Assembly: GCF_003432485.1 (NCBI RefSeq)
Contig: NZ_QVNQ01000005.1
Coordinates: 124,001-188,000 of the forward strand
From: Actinomadura spongiicola
GTDB taxonomy: Bacteria; Actinomycetota; Actinomycetes; Streptosporangiales; Streptosporangiaceae
DNA length: 64,000 nt
Reading direction: 5' to 3'
The translations under genes and the position numbers were made by a program. Below are positions 46,504 to 55,660 of the stretch, in pieces. The notes beneath the pieces are model-generated. The model was not told the origin of the DNA, did not search any database, and saw only the letters and a program-made list of their open reading frames with translations. The number at the start of each line of letters is the position of its first letter. Within the stretch, counting starts at the first letter, position 1.

Positions 46504-47160
46504 TCAATCTTCGTTGTTTTTAGAATCTTCGGCCACCACGCAACACCACCCCGGCCGCGGATCCAGCCGCACCCGCACCCCCGACCCCTCCACCAACCCC
46601 TCCAGCAACGCCAGATTCATCCCGCACACCAACGGCGGGAACTCCTCCGCCACCGCCCCGAACGGACAGTTCCGCATCCGAACCACCGCGCCGTCCTCAT
46701 CACGGACAGGCCCATAACCCCGCTCCGCCAAAACCCCCTGCACCTCGTCCAAACCGCTCCACGTCCCCGCAGGACCCCGCAACGCCCTCCCCCGGCGCCG
46801 CGCCACCTCCCACACCTCCCGATCGAGGCCCCCCGACTCCGCCGCCTCCGCCAGCAGCCCCGCCGCCGTCCGATAGTCCCGCGCCGGCACCGACACCCCC
46901 CGCTCCACCGCCGACAACCGGTACACCTTCGCCGGACGCCCCGCCCCCGGCCCCGACCGGCCCGTCAACCGCCTACTCCCCACCTCCAACAACCCCGCAC
47001 CGACCAACTTGTCCAGATGGAACGCCGCCAACGTCCGCGCCACACCCACCACCTCCGCCGCCTCGTTCCGCCCCACCTCACGACCCCGCGCCGCGACGAA
47101 CTCGTACAACCGCCGCCGCACCGGATCCTGCAACAGCGCGATCGCCTCGATGTCCTCCAC
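46504..47160 (-). CDS. ArsR/SufR-like winged-helix regulator with cysteine-rich C-terminus
   Basis: 218 aa. N-terminal wHTH (NEAAEVVGVARTLAAFHLDK, about 32-51). The C-terminal third has NCPFGAVAEEFPPLVCGMNL and PGWCC, a cysteine array like that of SufR-type iron-sulfur sensors. It therefore may bind a 4Fe-4S cluster. TAGACT (minus, 47167-47172) ends 6 nt before the GTG: probably leaderless and autoregulated. DUF3291 is the obvious target. Confidence 0.75.
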   Translation of the reverse strand: MEDIEAIALLQDPVRRRLYEFVAARGREVGRNEAAEVVGVARTLAAFHLDKLVGAGLLEVGSRRLTGRSGPGAGRPAKVYRLSAVERGVSVPARDYRTAAGLLAEAAESGGLDREVWEVARRRGRALRGPAGTWSGLDEVQGVLAERGYGPVRDEDGAVVRMRNCPFGAVAEEFPPLVCGMNLALLEGLVEGSGVRVRLDPRPGWCCVVAEDSKNNED

Positions 47161-47359
47161 CCCACCAGTCTAAGAACAACCAACGTCCCCAATAGAGAAC
47201 ACGCCCGGCAACCACCCGGGACCACGCCATCGACCGACCTCCGGGGGGAATCGGCGCCGTCGCCGCCGCGCGTGGCCCGCACACGCCCCCGAGCGCCCTC
47301 ACGAAGTGACCCGCTACGCGCACCGGCCCGGCGAAGCGCGCCGCCGGACGCCGCCGCCG

Positions 47360-48286
47360 TCAGTGCGCGCCCAACAGATCCACCACGAACACCAACGTGT
47401 CATCACCCCTGATCCCGAACCGCGCCAAACCCTTCGCCCCGTACCCCGACGACGGCGGCACCACCAACAACACCCGACTCCCCACCCGCTGCCCCACCAG
47501 CCCCCGCTCCCACCCCTCGATCACCTGACCGGACCCGAGCACCACCCCGGACGGACGACCCGCCGCCCACGACGAATCGAACACCCTCCCGTCACGCCAG
47601 AACACCCCCGCGAAATGCACCACCGCCAACTGCCCGTCCCGCACCACCGGACCGTCACCCCGCACCAACGCCCGCACCCGCAAACCCTCCGGCGGCGCCA
47701 CCCGCGGCACCGTCACCACCGGCGCCCCACCCGCAGCCCCCTCCCCCACCCGCGGCAGACCCCCGTCCTCCAACGGCGCCTCCCGCACCCCACGCGGACC
47801 CGCCCCACGCGAATACACCGCCCGCACATCCAGCACGTACACCAACGTGTCACCCGCACCCACCCGACGCCCCGGATCACCCTCCACACCGAAACCGTCC
47901 TCCGGCGGAATCCGCGCCACCACACGCGACCCCGGACGCGCCCCCACCAACGCCCGCGTCAACCCCCGCACCAACCGACCCGTCGGAAACGCCCCCGGCC
48001 GCCCCTCCGCGTAACTACTCGCCAACAGCCTCCGCCCACCCCCGTTCCACCGATAACCCACATAATCCGCCACCACCAGATCACCCCTCCGCGCCGCGGC
48101 GCCCCGCCCCTCCACCAACGTCCGCACCGCGAACGAACCCGACGGCGCCCCCTCCGGAAACCGCACCTCCGGCACACGCCCGAAATCCCCACGCACCACA
48201 ACACCGACCTCAGCACCACCACCCGAACACGCCGACACCACCAACACCACGACGACCAGCCACAACAACCGGACCCCACGCCACAT
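47360..48286 (-). CDS. FKBP-type peptidyl-prolyl isomerase lipoprotein, two domains
   Basis: 308 aa from ATG 48286 (AAGGG upstream). Lipobox VVSAC, then two FKBP domains (about 60-160 and 200-305); the second has FDSSWAAGRPSGVVLGSGQV and GSRVLLVVPPSSGYG, closest to active FKBPs. The first lacks several of the usual aromatic pocket residues and may be a chaperone or binding domain. Extracytoplasmic folding role. It sits just downstream of pafA in many actinomycetes. Confidence 0.88.
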   Translation of the reverse strand: MWRGVRLLWLVVVVLVVSACSGGGAEVGVVVRGDFGRVPEVRFPEGAPSGSFAVRTLVEGRGAAARRGDLVVADYVGYRWNGGGRRLLASSYAEGRPGAFPTGRLVRGLTRALVGARPGSRVVARIPPEDGFGVEGDPGRRVGAGDTLVYVLDVRAVYSRGAGPRGVREAPLEDGGLPRVGEGAAGGAPVVTVPRVAPPEGLRVRALVRGDGPVVRDGQLAVVHFAGVFWRDGRVFDSSWAAGRPSGVVLGSGQVIEGWERGLVGQRVGSRVLLVVPPSSGYGAKGLARFGIRGDDTLVFVVDLLGAH

Positions 48287-48385
48287 ACAACAACCCTTCA
48301 CAGGGACGAAAAGCTCCGCGCGTCACCCTACCGCCCCCGTCACCGGACGGTCACGCACAGCACACGACCCGCCCCCGCGAGCCCC

Positions 48386-49744
48386 TCACATCCCCGCGAT
48401 CAACTTGTCCACCCGCTCGTCCACCGACCGGAACGGGTCCTTGCACAACACCGTCCGCTGCGCCTGATCGTTCAACTTCAAATGCACCCAGTCCACCGTG
48501 AAGTCACGCCGCTTCTCCTGCGCCTTCCGAATGAACTCCCCCCGCAACCGCGCCCGCGTCGTCTGCGGCGGCACCGACTTCGCCTCGAAAATGTCCAGAT
48601 CCCGCGACACCCGCTCCACCGACCCGCGCCGCTCCAACAAGTAATACAAACCCCGCTCACGATGCACATCGTGATATGTCAGATCCAACTGCGCCACACG
48701 CGGCGACGACAACGGCAGATCATACTTCCGCCGATACCGCTCGATCAGCTTGTACTTCGTCACCCAGTCGATCTCCCGCGCCACCAGGTCCAGATCCCCC
48801 GTCTCCACCGCCCGCAACGTCCGCTCCCACAACTCCAACACACGCTTCGCCGTCGCGTCCCCACCACGCGCGTCCACGAAATCCCGCGCCTTACCGAAAT
48901 ACTCCTTCTGAATCTCCAGCGAACTGGCCTCCCGACCATTCGCCAACCGCACCTTACGACGACCCGTCATGTCATGACTCACCTCACGGATCGCCCGAAT
49001 CGGATTCTCCAACGTCAGATCACGCATCACCACCCCCGCCTCCACCATCCGCAACACCAGATCCGTCGCCCCCACCTTCAACAACATCGTCGTCTCACTC
49101 ATGTTCGAGTCACCGACGATCACATGAAGCCGACGGAACCGCTCCGCATCCGCATGCGGCTCATCCCGCGTATTGATGATCGGCCGCGACCGCGTCGTCG
49201 CCGACGACACACCCTCCCAGATGTGCTCCGCCCGCTGCGACACGCAGTACACCGCACCACGCGGCGTCTGCAACACCTTCCCCGCACCACAGATGATCTG
49301 ACGCGTCACCAGATACGGAATCAGCACATCCGCCAACCGCCCGAACTCACCATGCCGCCCCACCAGATAATTCTCATGGCAGCCGTACGAGTTCCCCGCC
49401 GAATCCGTGTTGTTCTTGAACAGATAGATGTCCCCCGCGATGCCCTCCTCCCGCAACCGCCGCTCCGCATCGACCAGCAGCCCCTCCAGGATCCGCTCAC
49501 CCGCCTTGTCATGCGTCACCAGATCCACGACACTGTCGCACTCCGGCGTCGCATACTCCGGATGACTCCCCACATCCAGGTACAACCGCGCCCCGTTACG
49601 CAGGAACACATTGCTGCTCCGACCCCACGACACCACCCGCCGGAACAGATAGCGCGCCACCTCGTCCGGTGACAACCGCCGCTGCCCCCGGAAGGTGCAA
49701 GTGACGCCGTACTCGTTCTCAAGCCCAAAGATGCGCCTGTCCAC
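48386..49744 (-). CDS. pafA: Pup--protein ligase
   Basis: 452 aa from GTG 49744. GLENEYG binds ATP/Mg; [13 protein letters not shown] and VGDSNMSE complete the glutamine-synthetase-like site. It joins the C-terminal glutamate of Pup to substrate lysines. The minus strand has TAGGGT at 49751-49756 ending 6 nt before the GTG, so the transcript is probably leaderless and separate from prcA, despite the same direction. Confidence 0.97.
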   Translation of the reverse strand: MDRRIFGLENEYGVTCTFRGQRRLSPDEVARYLFRRVVSWGRSSNVFLRNGARLYLDVGSHPEYATPECDSVVDLVTHDKAGERILEGLLVDAERRLREEGIAGDIYLFKNNTDSAGNSYGCHENYLVGRHGEFGRLADVLIPYLVTRQIICGAGKVLQTPRGAVYCVSQRAEHIWEGVSSATTRSRPIINTRDEPHADAERFRRLHVIVGDSNMSETTMLLKVGATDLVLRMVEAGVVMRDLTLENPIRAIREVSHDMTGRRKVRLANGREASSLEIQKEYFGKARDFVDARGGDATAKRVLELWERTLRAVETGDLDLVAREIDWVTKYKLIERYRRKYDLPLSSPRVAQLDLTYHDVHRERGLYYLLERRGSVERVSRDLDIFEAKSVPPQTTRARLRGEFIRKAQEKRRDFTVDWVHLKLNDQAQRTVLCKDPFRSVDERVDKLIAGM

Positions 49745-49935
49745 ACCCCGACCCTATGCGGCCCAGACCCGACTTGGCAGTCTCTCCCACCGACAGGTTC
49801 CCCTGAACATCACAACCACCGCACACACGACAGGCCCGCCGCCACAGGAGCAGCCGACACCACCCCCGGCGACGGGCCCGAACCCACCCGAACACCCACA
49901 CGCCCCACCACCCCGGCAGAGCGAACACGCCCAGA

Positions 49936-50712
49936 TCAACCCCCGTCGGCACCCTCCACACCCTCGCCACCCTCACCGGCACCCGGCCCCGAACCACCCG
50001 ACGCGCCCCCCGACGCGCCCTCGTCCGCCGCCGACAACAGATCACCGATCCGCGCCGCCGACAACCGCCGGAACAACCGATGCTCACGGTTACGATCCAG
50101 CACCGCCACCTCCAGCGACGTCGCCTCCAAACGCCGCTCCGAATCCTGCGCCTCCAACGCCCGCACCGCCGTCCGCAACGCCGAAGCCAACGACGCCCCC
50201 TCCCGGTAACCGTCCTTCAACGACTGCGCCACCGCGTCCGCCTGACCCCCCATCGCCACATAACCGTGCTCGTCCGCCACCGAACCATCGAACGTCAACC
50301 GGTAGATCTGATCCGTCTCCGCGTCATCACCCACCTCCGCGACGACCAGCTCCACCTCGTACGGCTTGTTCGTCTCCGTGAAGATCGTCCCCAGCGACTG
50401 CGCGTACACGTTCGCCAACCCCCGCGCCGTCACATCACGACGGTCATACTGGTACCCGTTGATATCGGCGTACCGCACACCGCCCAGCCGAAGATTCTCG
50501 AACTCGTTGTACTTCCCCACCGCCGCGAACGCGATCCGATCATAAATCTCACTGATCTTGTGCAACGCCCGCGACGGATTGTCCGCCACGAACAAGATGC
50601 CATCGTCATACTGCAGAACCACGACACTGCGACCACGCGCGATACCCTTACGCGCATAATCCGCCTTGTCCTTCATCTGCTGTTCGGGCGACACATAGAA
50701 CGGCATGGACAC
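49936..50712 (-). CDS. prcA: Proteasome alpha subunit
   Basis: 258 aa. [20 protein letters not shown] and [20 protein letters not shown] are typical; no catalytic threonine, as expected for the gating ring. The tail after residue 235 is a flexible Gly/Ser/Glu-rich stretch. A GTG at 50712 or ATG at 50706 can start it. Follows prcB by 15 bp. Forms the outer rings that dock the Arc C-terminus. Confidence 0.96.
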   Translation of the reverse strand: MSMPFYVSPEQQMKDKADYARKGIARGRSVVVLQYDDGILFVADNPSRALHKISEIYDRIAFAAVGKYNEFENLRLGGVRYADINGYQYDRRDVTARGLANVYAQSLGTIFTETNKPYEVELVVAEVGDDAETDQIYRLTFDGSVADEHGYVAMGGQADAVAQSLKDGYREGASLASALRTAVRALEAQDSERRLEATSLEVAVLDRNREHRLFRRLSAARIGDLLSAADEGASGGASGGSGPGAGEGGEGVEGADGG

Positions 50713-50727
50713 CGAACTGGATCCCTT

Positions 50728-51573
50728 CTAACGCAGCGGGGCGGTCGGCCCGCCCGGCGACTCGTAACGACCATCCACGACGGCCCGCGCCAACGCGCCC
50801 ACCTCGTCCTCGCCCAACCGGCGATACCCCTCCGACGTCACCGACGCCACCACGGGAAAGATCCCCCGCGTCAGATCGGGCCCACCCGTCGCCGAGTCGT
50901 CATCGGCCGCGTCGTACAGCGCCTGCACGCACACCAGCCCCGCGTCCTCCGCCGACAGGTCCTCGCGATACAGCTTCTTCAACGCCCCCCGCGCGAACAC
51001 CGAACCCGACCCCACCGAGTAGAAGTCCCGCTCCTCGTACCGGCCACCCGCCGGATCGTACGAGAAGATCCGCCCCTCGTCCCGCTCCTCGTCATACCCG
51101 GCGAACAACGGAACCACCGCCAGACCCTGCATCGCCATCCCCAGGTTCTGCCGCACCATCGTCGCCAGCCGGTTCGCCTTGCCCTCCACCGACAGCGTCC
51201 GGCCCTCACGCTTCTCGTAGTGCTCCAGCTCCACCTGGAACAAGCGCACCATCTCGAGCCCGATCCCCGCCGTCCCCGCGATCGCGATCGCCGAGAACTC
51301 ATCCGCCCGGAACACCTTCTCGATGTCCCGCTGCGCGATCACATTCCCCGCCGTCGCCCGACGATCCCCCGCGACCACCACCCCACCGGGGAAGCTCACC
51401 GCAACGATCGTCGTCCCATGCGGGATGTCATCCCCCACCCGCGACGACGGCGGCGTCCGCCGACCGGGCAGCAACTCCGGAGAGTACGACCCCAAGAACT
51501 CCGTGAACGACGACGTGTCCGGGCTCGCGAACAAACCCGGCAGACGCCCGAACTGCGAATCATGGGACGCCAC
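50728..51573 (-). CDS. prcB: Proteasome beta subunit
   Basis: 281 aa from GTG 51573 with GGGAG upstream. A 53-residue propeptide ends at DDIPHG, so Thr54 in HGTTIVAV becomes the catalytic N-terminal threonine. Lys in GDRRATAGN region and later Asp complete the site. Cleaved subunit length about 228 aa. Coupled with prcA. Confidence 0.96.
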   Translation of the reverse strand: MASHDSQFGRLPGLFASPDTSSFTEFLGSYSPELLPGRRTPPSSRVGDDIPHGTTIVAVSFPGGVVVAGDRRATAGNVIAQRDIEKVFRADEFSAIAIAGTAGIGLEMVRLFQVELEHYEKREGRTLSVEGKANRLATMVRQNLGMAMQGLAVVPLFAGYDEERDEGRIFSYDPAGGRYEERDFYSVGSGSVFARGALKKLYREDLSAEDAGLVCVQALYDAADDDSATGGPDLTRGIFPVVASVTSEGYRRLGEDEVGALARAVVDGRYESPGGPTAPLR

Positions 51574-51742
51574 GCGACTCCCTTCCCTCCAGCATGGCAC
51601 CGGCACCCTCACGGGCCCCACCGGCACGGACGACTACGACCCTACTGTTCAAGGTCGCCCCCGCGCATGCCACCCGATCCCCGGGCAAGTCCGCCCACGG
51701 CGAACCACACCCCACCCACCGGGCCCGGCCCCACGGACGGAC

Positions 51743-52888
51743 TCACACGGACGGCACAACCCCCTCCGGGCCCGCGCCACCCCACGTCGGCATGTCGAGC
51801 TCCTCATCGAACGGCAACGTCCGCTTCCGGTACCGACCGTCCTCCTCCCAGATCGCCTTCCACCCGCCCTTCGGAACCGTGACCGGATCGACGTCCGGCA
51901 CCGTCAACGACAACCGCTCCCGGCCGTCCTCACCCGTCACCGTCCGCACGAGCCGACCCGTCACGTAGTCCGCAGCACGACGAAGCGCGATCGGATCGTC
52001 CCGCAACTGCCCCATGCCCGTGTTACAGCCCGAACACGCCAACCCGCGCACCGAACCGGACACATGATCGTGATCGACGTGCTCGGCAGGGAAGTCGAAG
52101 CACACCCCGCACAGACCCACCTGCACCTTCAGAAGCCACTCCGTGTCCTCGTCGTTGATGCCGTACTTCTGGCGCAGGTGATAGTGCCGAGCCGACCTCG
52201 CGGCCGCGCCCCTCGTCCGCCACTCCGGGTCCCAGCGCACACGGTCGGGACCGCCGAACACCGGAGCGCCGATCTCGATGCGCATACGCCGAGCGTGCGA
52301 CCCGCGCAGTTCCAGATAGTCCGCCGCCAGGCGGAGACGGTCGGGGTCGTCGTGAAACTGCCCCAGCCCGCCATTGCACTTGAAGCACAGGACGCGACGC
52401 ACGAGCCCCGTCAGGTGATCGTGGTCGACGTGCTCGGCGTCCGCGCGAAGACAGATGGCACAGACGCCGCCCTGCTCGGCGATCATCTGATCCACCTGCT
52501 CCTCCGTCACGCCGTACCGAAGCTTGAGCAGGTAGTTGCGGGTGCTCCCGTGGTTGCGGTTCCTGATCTCCGTCATCACCCGGGTATGACACGGACGGCA
52601 ATAATCAGCAAGCCCGGACTTGTGCGCCCGATTACTTCCGAAGTCGGTGACAGACTTGATCTCTCTGCACCGCGGACAGTACTTCTTCCCCTCTGGAACG
52701 TCCGAGTGTCTTCGATACGGCCTCGCCACTTTCCCCGCTTCTGCCTGCTTTTTCCGATATGACCGACTGTTTCGCAAGCCGAAACAGGGCTTGCAGTAGT
52801 GGGCCAGCCCGTCCTTGGAGGACCTGAGCTTCCAGAACTCCACGGCGGACTTGACCTCGCCGCAATCGAGACACCTTTTCGAAGACAT
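51743..52888 (-). CDS. Endonuclease VII-type HNH protein with duplicated modules
   Basis: 381 aa. Four modules in tandem: two zinc-ribbon repeats (about 1-48, CLDCGEVKSAVEFW..YCKPC; about 68-108, CPRCREIKSVTDFG..YCRPC) and two recombination endonuclease VII-like HNH units (about 123-195, CAICLRADAEHVDHDHLTG; about 240-315, CGVCFDFPAEHVDHDHVSGS). Each HNH unit keeps HVDHDH and the zinc cysteines. Lies between pup and prcB on the same strand. Its first 130 codons look poorer in GC than the rest, which may indicate a fusion or acquired segment. The role is unknown; resolution of branched DNA is the family's known activity. Confidence 0.85.
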   Translation of the reverse strand: MSSKRCLDCGEVKSAVEFWKLRSSKDGLAHYCKPCFGLRNSRSYRKKQAEAGKVARPYRRHSDVPEGKKYCPRCREIKSVTDFGSNRAHKSGLADYCRPCHTRVMTEIRNRNHGSTRNYLLKLRYGVTEEQVDQMIAEQGGVCAICLRADAEHVDHDHLTGLVRRVLCFKCNGGLGQFHDDPDRLRLAADYLELRGSHARRMRIEIGAPVFGGPDRVRWDPEWRTRGAAARSARHYHLRQKYGINDEDTEWLLKVQVGLCGVCFDFPAEHVDHDHVSGSVRGLACSGCNTGMGQLRDDPIALRRAADYVTGRLVRTVTGEDGRERLSLTVPDVDPVTVPKGGWKAIWEEDGRYRKRTLPFDEELDMPTWGGAGPEGVVPSV

Positions 52889-52915
52889 GGGCGGGACTTT
52901 AGCAGCCCGCCCATG
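52886..52915 (-). promoter_or_regulatory. Hairpin covering the start codon of the endonuclease VII-type gene
   Basis: CATGGGCGGG and CCCGCCCATG form a perfect 10-bp stem around a 10-nt loop; in the minus-strand RNA the gene's ATG is in the 3' arm. It could sequester initiation or act as an attenuator after pup. There is no U-run. Confidence 0.6.
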
Positions 52916-52997
52916 CCCTTACTGCCATTTTAAGTTTTACGAGGATCGCCAGAGTTCACCATTCTCTGGACGCTCTCTCGAATGTCCGATTTGTCCG

Positions 52998-53207
52998 TTA
53001 TTGTCCGCCTTTTTGCACATACGCGCGGACGAAGTCTTCTGCGTTCTCTTCTAGTACTTCGTCTATTTCGTCCAGAATTGAGTCCACGTCATCGGTGAGC
53101 TTGTCCTGGCGCTCTTGCACGTCTTCGGTGGTCGTGGCCTCGGTCTCCTCGACCTCTTCCGTGCGCCGCGTGGTCTGCTTCTGACCGCCGGTGTCCTTCG
53201 TGGCCAT
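52998..53207 (-). CDS. pup: Prokaryotic ubiquitin-like protein Pup
   Basis: 69 aa from ATG 53207. The N-terminus is a disordered acidic/polar stretch, the helical core contains SILDEIDEVLEENAEDFV and the C-terminus is YVQKGGQ. The terminal Gln must be deamidated by Dop before PafA can ligate it. The coiled-coil part docks Arc. Full length. Confidence 0.97.
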   Translation of the reverse strand: MATKDTGGQKQTTRRTEEVEETEATTTEDVQERQDKLTDDVDSILDEIDEVLEENAEDFVRAYVQKGGQ

Positions 53208-54013
53208 TCCGTACCTCCGCTCTGCCGGTGCTCTCGACCCTATCTCCGATCTTCGACGGCGAGCGGATCTTGAACATCCGTTTCGCCGCTTCCGTCCCGG
53301 GGGCCGGGGGCATGCTCGGGTTATCGCCCGCCGATCGACCACTGAAACGGGCATAGCGGTCACGATACCGAGACATCCGATGTTTGCGCAGGTCAGGATG
53401 CTAGCGAACGCTCGATAGCTCAACTATCCAATGGGTCGCGCCGGGACGGAGGACGGCGGATGGCGGCGTCTGGCTTAGGACGGCGGGGTTCGCAGGACAG
53501 CGGGGTTCAGGGGCCTCAGCCCTCGATGAGCCCTGGACGGGCTGTGCCGGGCGAGAGCGGGCGCCTCCGGGTGCGACCTCCTCCTCGCGGCGAAGCATCA
53601 GGGCCTGCCCAGCGACGCCATCCTGCGCGCCGCCGACGCCGTCGGCCGTTGAACGACGCCCAATGGTGCGCGTCGCGCCCCTCTCGACGTCCGGCCTGTG
53701 CCTCGCTCTCCCGGGGGCGTGCGGGAACGCGGTGTCGGCCAGGTGGTGGGTGCTTGTCCCGGATTGAGGGGGATGGGCCGTATCTGTAGCCGAGGTTGAG
53801 GAGGTCGCCGTGCTCGGGTGGTGTGGGGACGGTTTCCAGAGCACGGTGCGGCCGTCGACCGTAAAAGCTGGCGCTCTCACCGACCGGGAGCGGCTGCCCC
53901 AACAGCGATCCTCACGCCCCCGCCGATGCCCAAGTGGGGAGGGGTGCGCTGAGGTCGTGCCGGTGAGGGGCGATGCGGTCGGCGACGCTCGCGGGCGGGC
54001 GCTGTGGCTCTGC
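53208..54013. other. 806-bp gap between pup and dop with decayed coding fragments
   Basis: Such a gap is unusual between pup and dop, normally adjacent. It contains short stretches with coding-like third positions in different frames and on both strands but no intact gene: a 40-codon plus-strand piece at 53530-53652 and a minus-strand patch around 53735-53900 (EHGDLLNLGYRYG; FTVDGRTVLWKPS in another frame). GATAG-CTCAA-CTATC at 53414-53428 is a small dyad. No IS ends or target duplications were recognised. Confidence 0.5.
53530..53652 (+). pseudogene. C-terminal gene fragment, unrecognised
   Basis: After an in-frame stop the plus strand reads ALDGLCRARAGASGCDLLLA then AKHQGLPSDAILRAADAVGR and TGA. 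Nearly every codon ends in G or C, as in true genes here. No start codon occurs in the frame, so it is a remnant of a longer gene. The family was not recognised. Confidence 0.4.
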
Positions 54014-55531
54014 TCAGCTCTGGCCGGTGAGGGTGGCGACGAGGTCGGCCGCGGTGCGGCAGCGGTCCAGGAGGGCGCCCACGTGCTGCTTGGTGCCGCG
54101 TAGCGGCTCCAGGGTCGGGACGCGCTGGAGGGATTCGCGGCCCGGGACGTCGAAGATGACGGAGTCCCAGGAGGCGGCGGCGACGGAGTCGGCGTACTGG
54201 CGCAGGCAGCGGCCGCGGAAGTAGGCGCGGGTGTCCTCGGGCGGGTCCTCGACGGCGGCCTGGACTTCGGTTTCGGTGACGACGCGGTCGATGCGGTCGC
54301 GGTCGACGAGGCGGTTGTAGAGGCCCTTGTCGGGGCGGATGTCGGTGTACTGGAGGTCGACGAGTTGGAGGCGCGGGTGGGACCAGTCGATGCCGTCGCG
54401 GCTGCGGTAGCCCTCTAGGAGGGAGAGTTTGGCGACCCAGTCGAGTTCGCGGGACAGTTGCATGGGGTCGTCGCCGAGGCGGTGGAGGACGGATTCCCAG
54501 CGGTCGAGGACGTCCTTGGTCATTTCGTCGACGTCGGAGCCGAAGCGGTCTTCGACGTATTTGCGGGACTGTTCGAGGTATTCCATCTGGAGTTGGACGG
54601 CGGTCATCTTGCGGCCGTCGCGGAGGGTGAGCTGGTGTTTGCAGGTGGGGTCGTGGGAGACGGCGCGGAGTGCGGCGACGGGCATGTCGACGGAGAGGTC
54701 GACGGTGAGGAAGCCGTCTTCGATCATGGCGAGGACGAGTGAGGTGGTGCCGAGTTTGAGGTAGGTGGAGAGTTCGGCCATGTTGGCGTCGCCGATGATG
54801 ACGTGGAGACGGCGGTATTTCTCGGGGTCGGCGTGGGGTTCGTCGCGGGTGTTGATGATGGGGCGTTTGAGGGTGGTTTCGAGGCCGACTTCGACTTCGA
54901 AGAAGTCGGCGCGTTGGCTGATTTGGAAGCCGTCGCCGCGTCCGTCGACGCCGATGCCGACGCGTCCGGCGCCGGTGACGACCTGGCGGGAGACGAAGAA
55001 GGGGGTGAGGTGGCGGACGATGTCGGCGAAGGGGGTTTCGCGGCGCATGAGGTAGTTCTCATGGCAGCCGTAGGAGGCGCCCTTGTTGTCGGTGTTGTTC
55101 TTGTAGAGCTGGATGGGGTGGGTGCCGGGGACCATGGCGGCGCGTTGGGCGGCGTCGGCCATGACGCGTTCTCCGGCTTTGTCCCAGATGACGGCGTCGC
55201 GGGGGTTGGTGCATTCGGGTGCGGAGTATTCGGGGTGGGCGTGGTCGACGTAGAGGCGGGCGCCGTTGGTGAGGATGACGTTGGCGAGGCCGAGGTCTTC
55301 GTCGGTGAGTTGGGTGGGGTCGGCGACCTCGCGGGCGAGGTCGAAGCCGCGGGCGTCGCGGAGGGGGTTCTCCTCTTCGAAGTCCCAGCGGGCTCTGCGG
55401 GCGCGTGCCGCTGATGCCGCGAGGTAGGCGTTGACGACCTGGGAGGAGGTCACCATCGCGTTGGCCCCTGGCTGTCCGGGTACGGAGATGCCGTACTCGG
55501 TCTCGATGCCCATCACCCGCCGAACACTCAT
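54014..55531 (-). CDS. dop: Pup deamidase/depupylase
   Basis: 505 aa from ATG 55531. Starts [26 protein letters not shown] is the nucleotide-binding motif shared with Paf[21 protein letters not shown] marks the flexible Dop loop absent from PafA, separating the two paralogs. [13 protein letters not shown] and IGDANMAE are present. It deamidates Pup-Gln and removes Pup from conjugates. TAGGCT (minus, 55539-55544) ends 7 nt before the ATG: leaderless. Confidence 0.96.
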   Translation of the reverse strand: MSVRRVMGIETEYGISVPGQPGANAMVTSSQVVNAYLAASAARARRARWDFEEENPLRDARGFDLAREVADPTQLTDEDLGLANVILTNGARLYVDHAHPEYSAPECTNPRDAVIWDKAGERVMADAAQRAAMVPGTHPIQLYKNNTDNKGASYGCHENYLMRRETPFADIVRHLTPFFVSRQVVTGAGRVGIGVDGRGDGFQISQRADFFEVEVGLETTLKRPIINTRDEPHADPEKYRRLHVIIGDANMAELSTYLKLGTTSLVLAMIEDGFLTVDLSVDMPVAALRAVSHDPTCKHQLTLRDGRKMTAVQLQMEYLEQSRKYVEDRFGSDVDEMTKDVLDRWESVLHRLGDDPMQLSRELDWVAKLSLLEGYRSRDGIDWSHPRLQLVDLQYTDIRPDKGLYNRLVDRDRIDRVVTETEVQAAVEDPPEDTRAYFRGRCLRQYADSVAAASWDSVIFDVPGRESLQRVPTLEPLRGTKQHVGALLDRCRTAADLVATLTGQS

Positions 55532-55660
55532 ATCGTCGAGCCTATCGGGGCGCGGGGGGTGGGGGCACGCGGCCGGGGCTTGGTGGGGGGTGTGGCGGGG
55601 CATGGCTGCGCGGCGGCCTCGGGTGTTGAGGCCGCCGCGCGTGTCGTGCCAGGGGGTGTG

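Noticed and set aside
47306..49672. Plus-strand open frame of about 790 codons rich in His, Arg and Pro
   Set aside because: Antisense to FKBP and pafA; composition reflects the reverse of G-rich codons.
52985..53010. Pair of DnaA-box-like TTGTCCG words near the skew flip
   Set aside because: Only 7 of 9 bases match, one lies inside the pup coding end, and there is no cluster or dnaA gene.
52910..53430. dif-type recombination site at the skew flip
   Set aside because: AT-rich patches show no 28-bp XerCD-like dyad, and the skew sign is opposite to that expected at a terminus.
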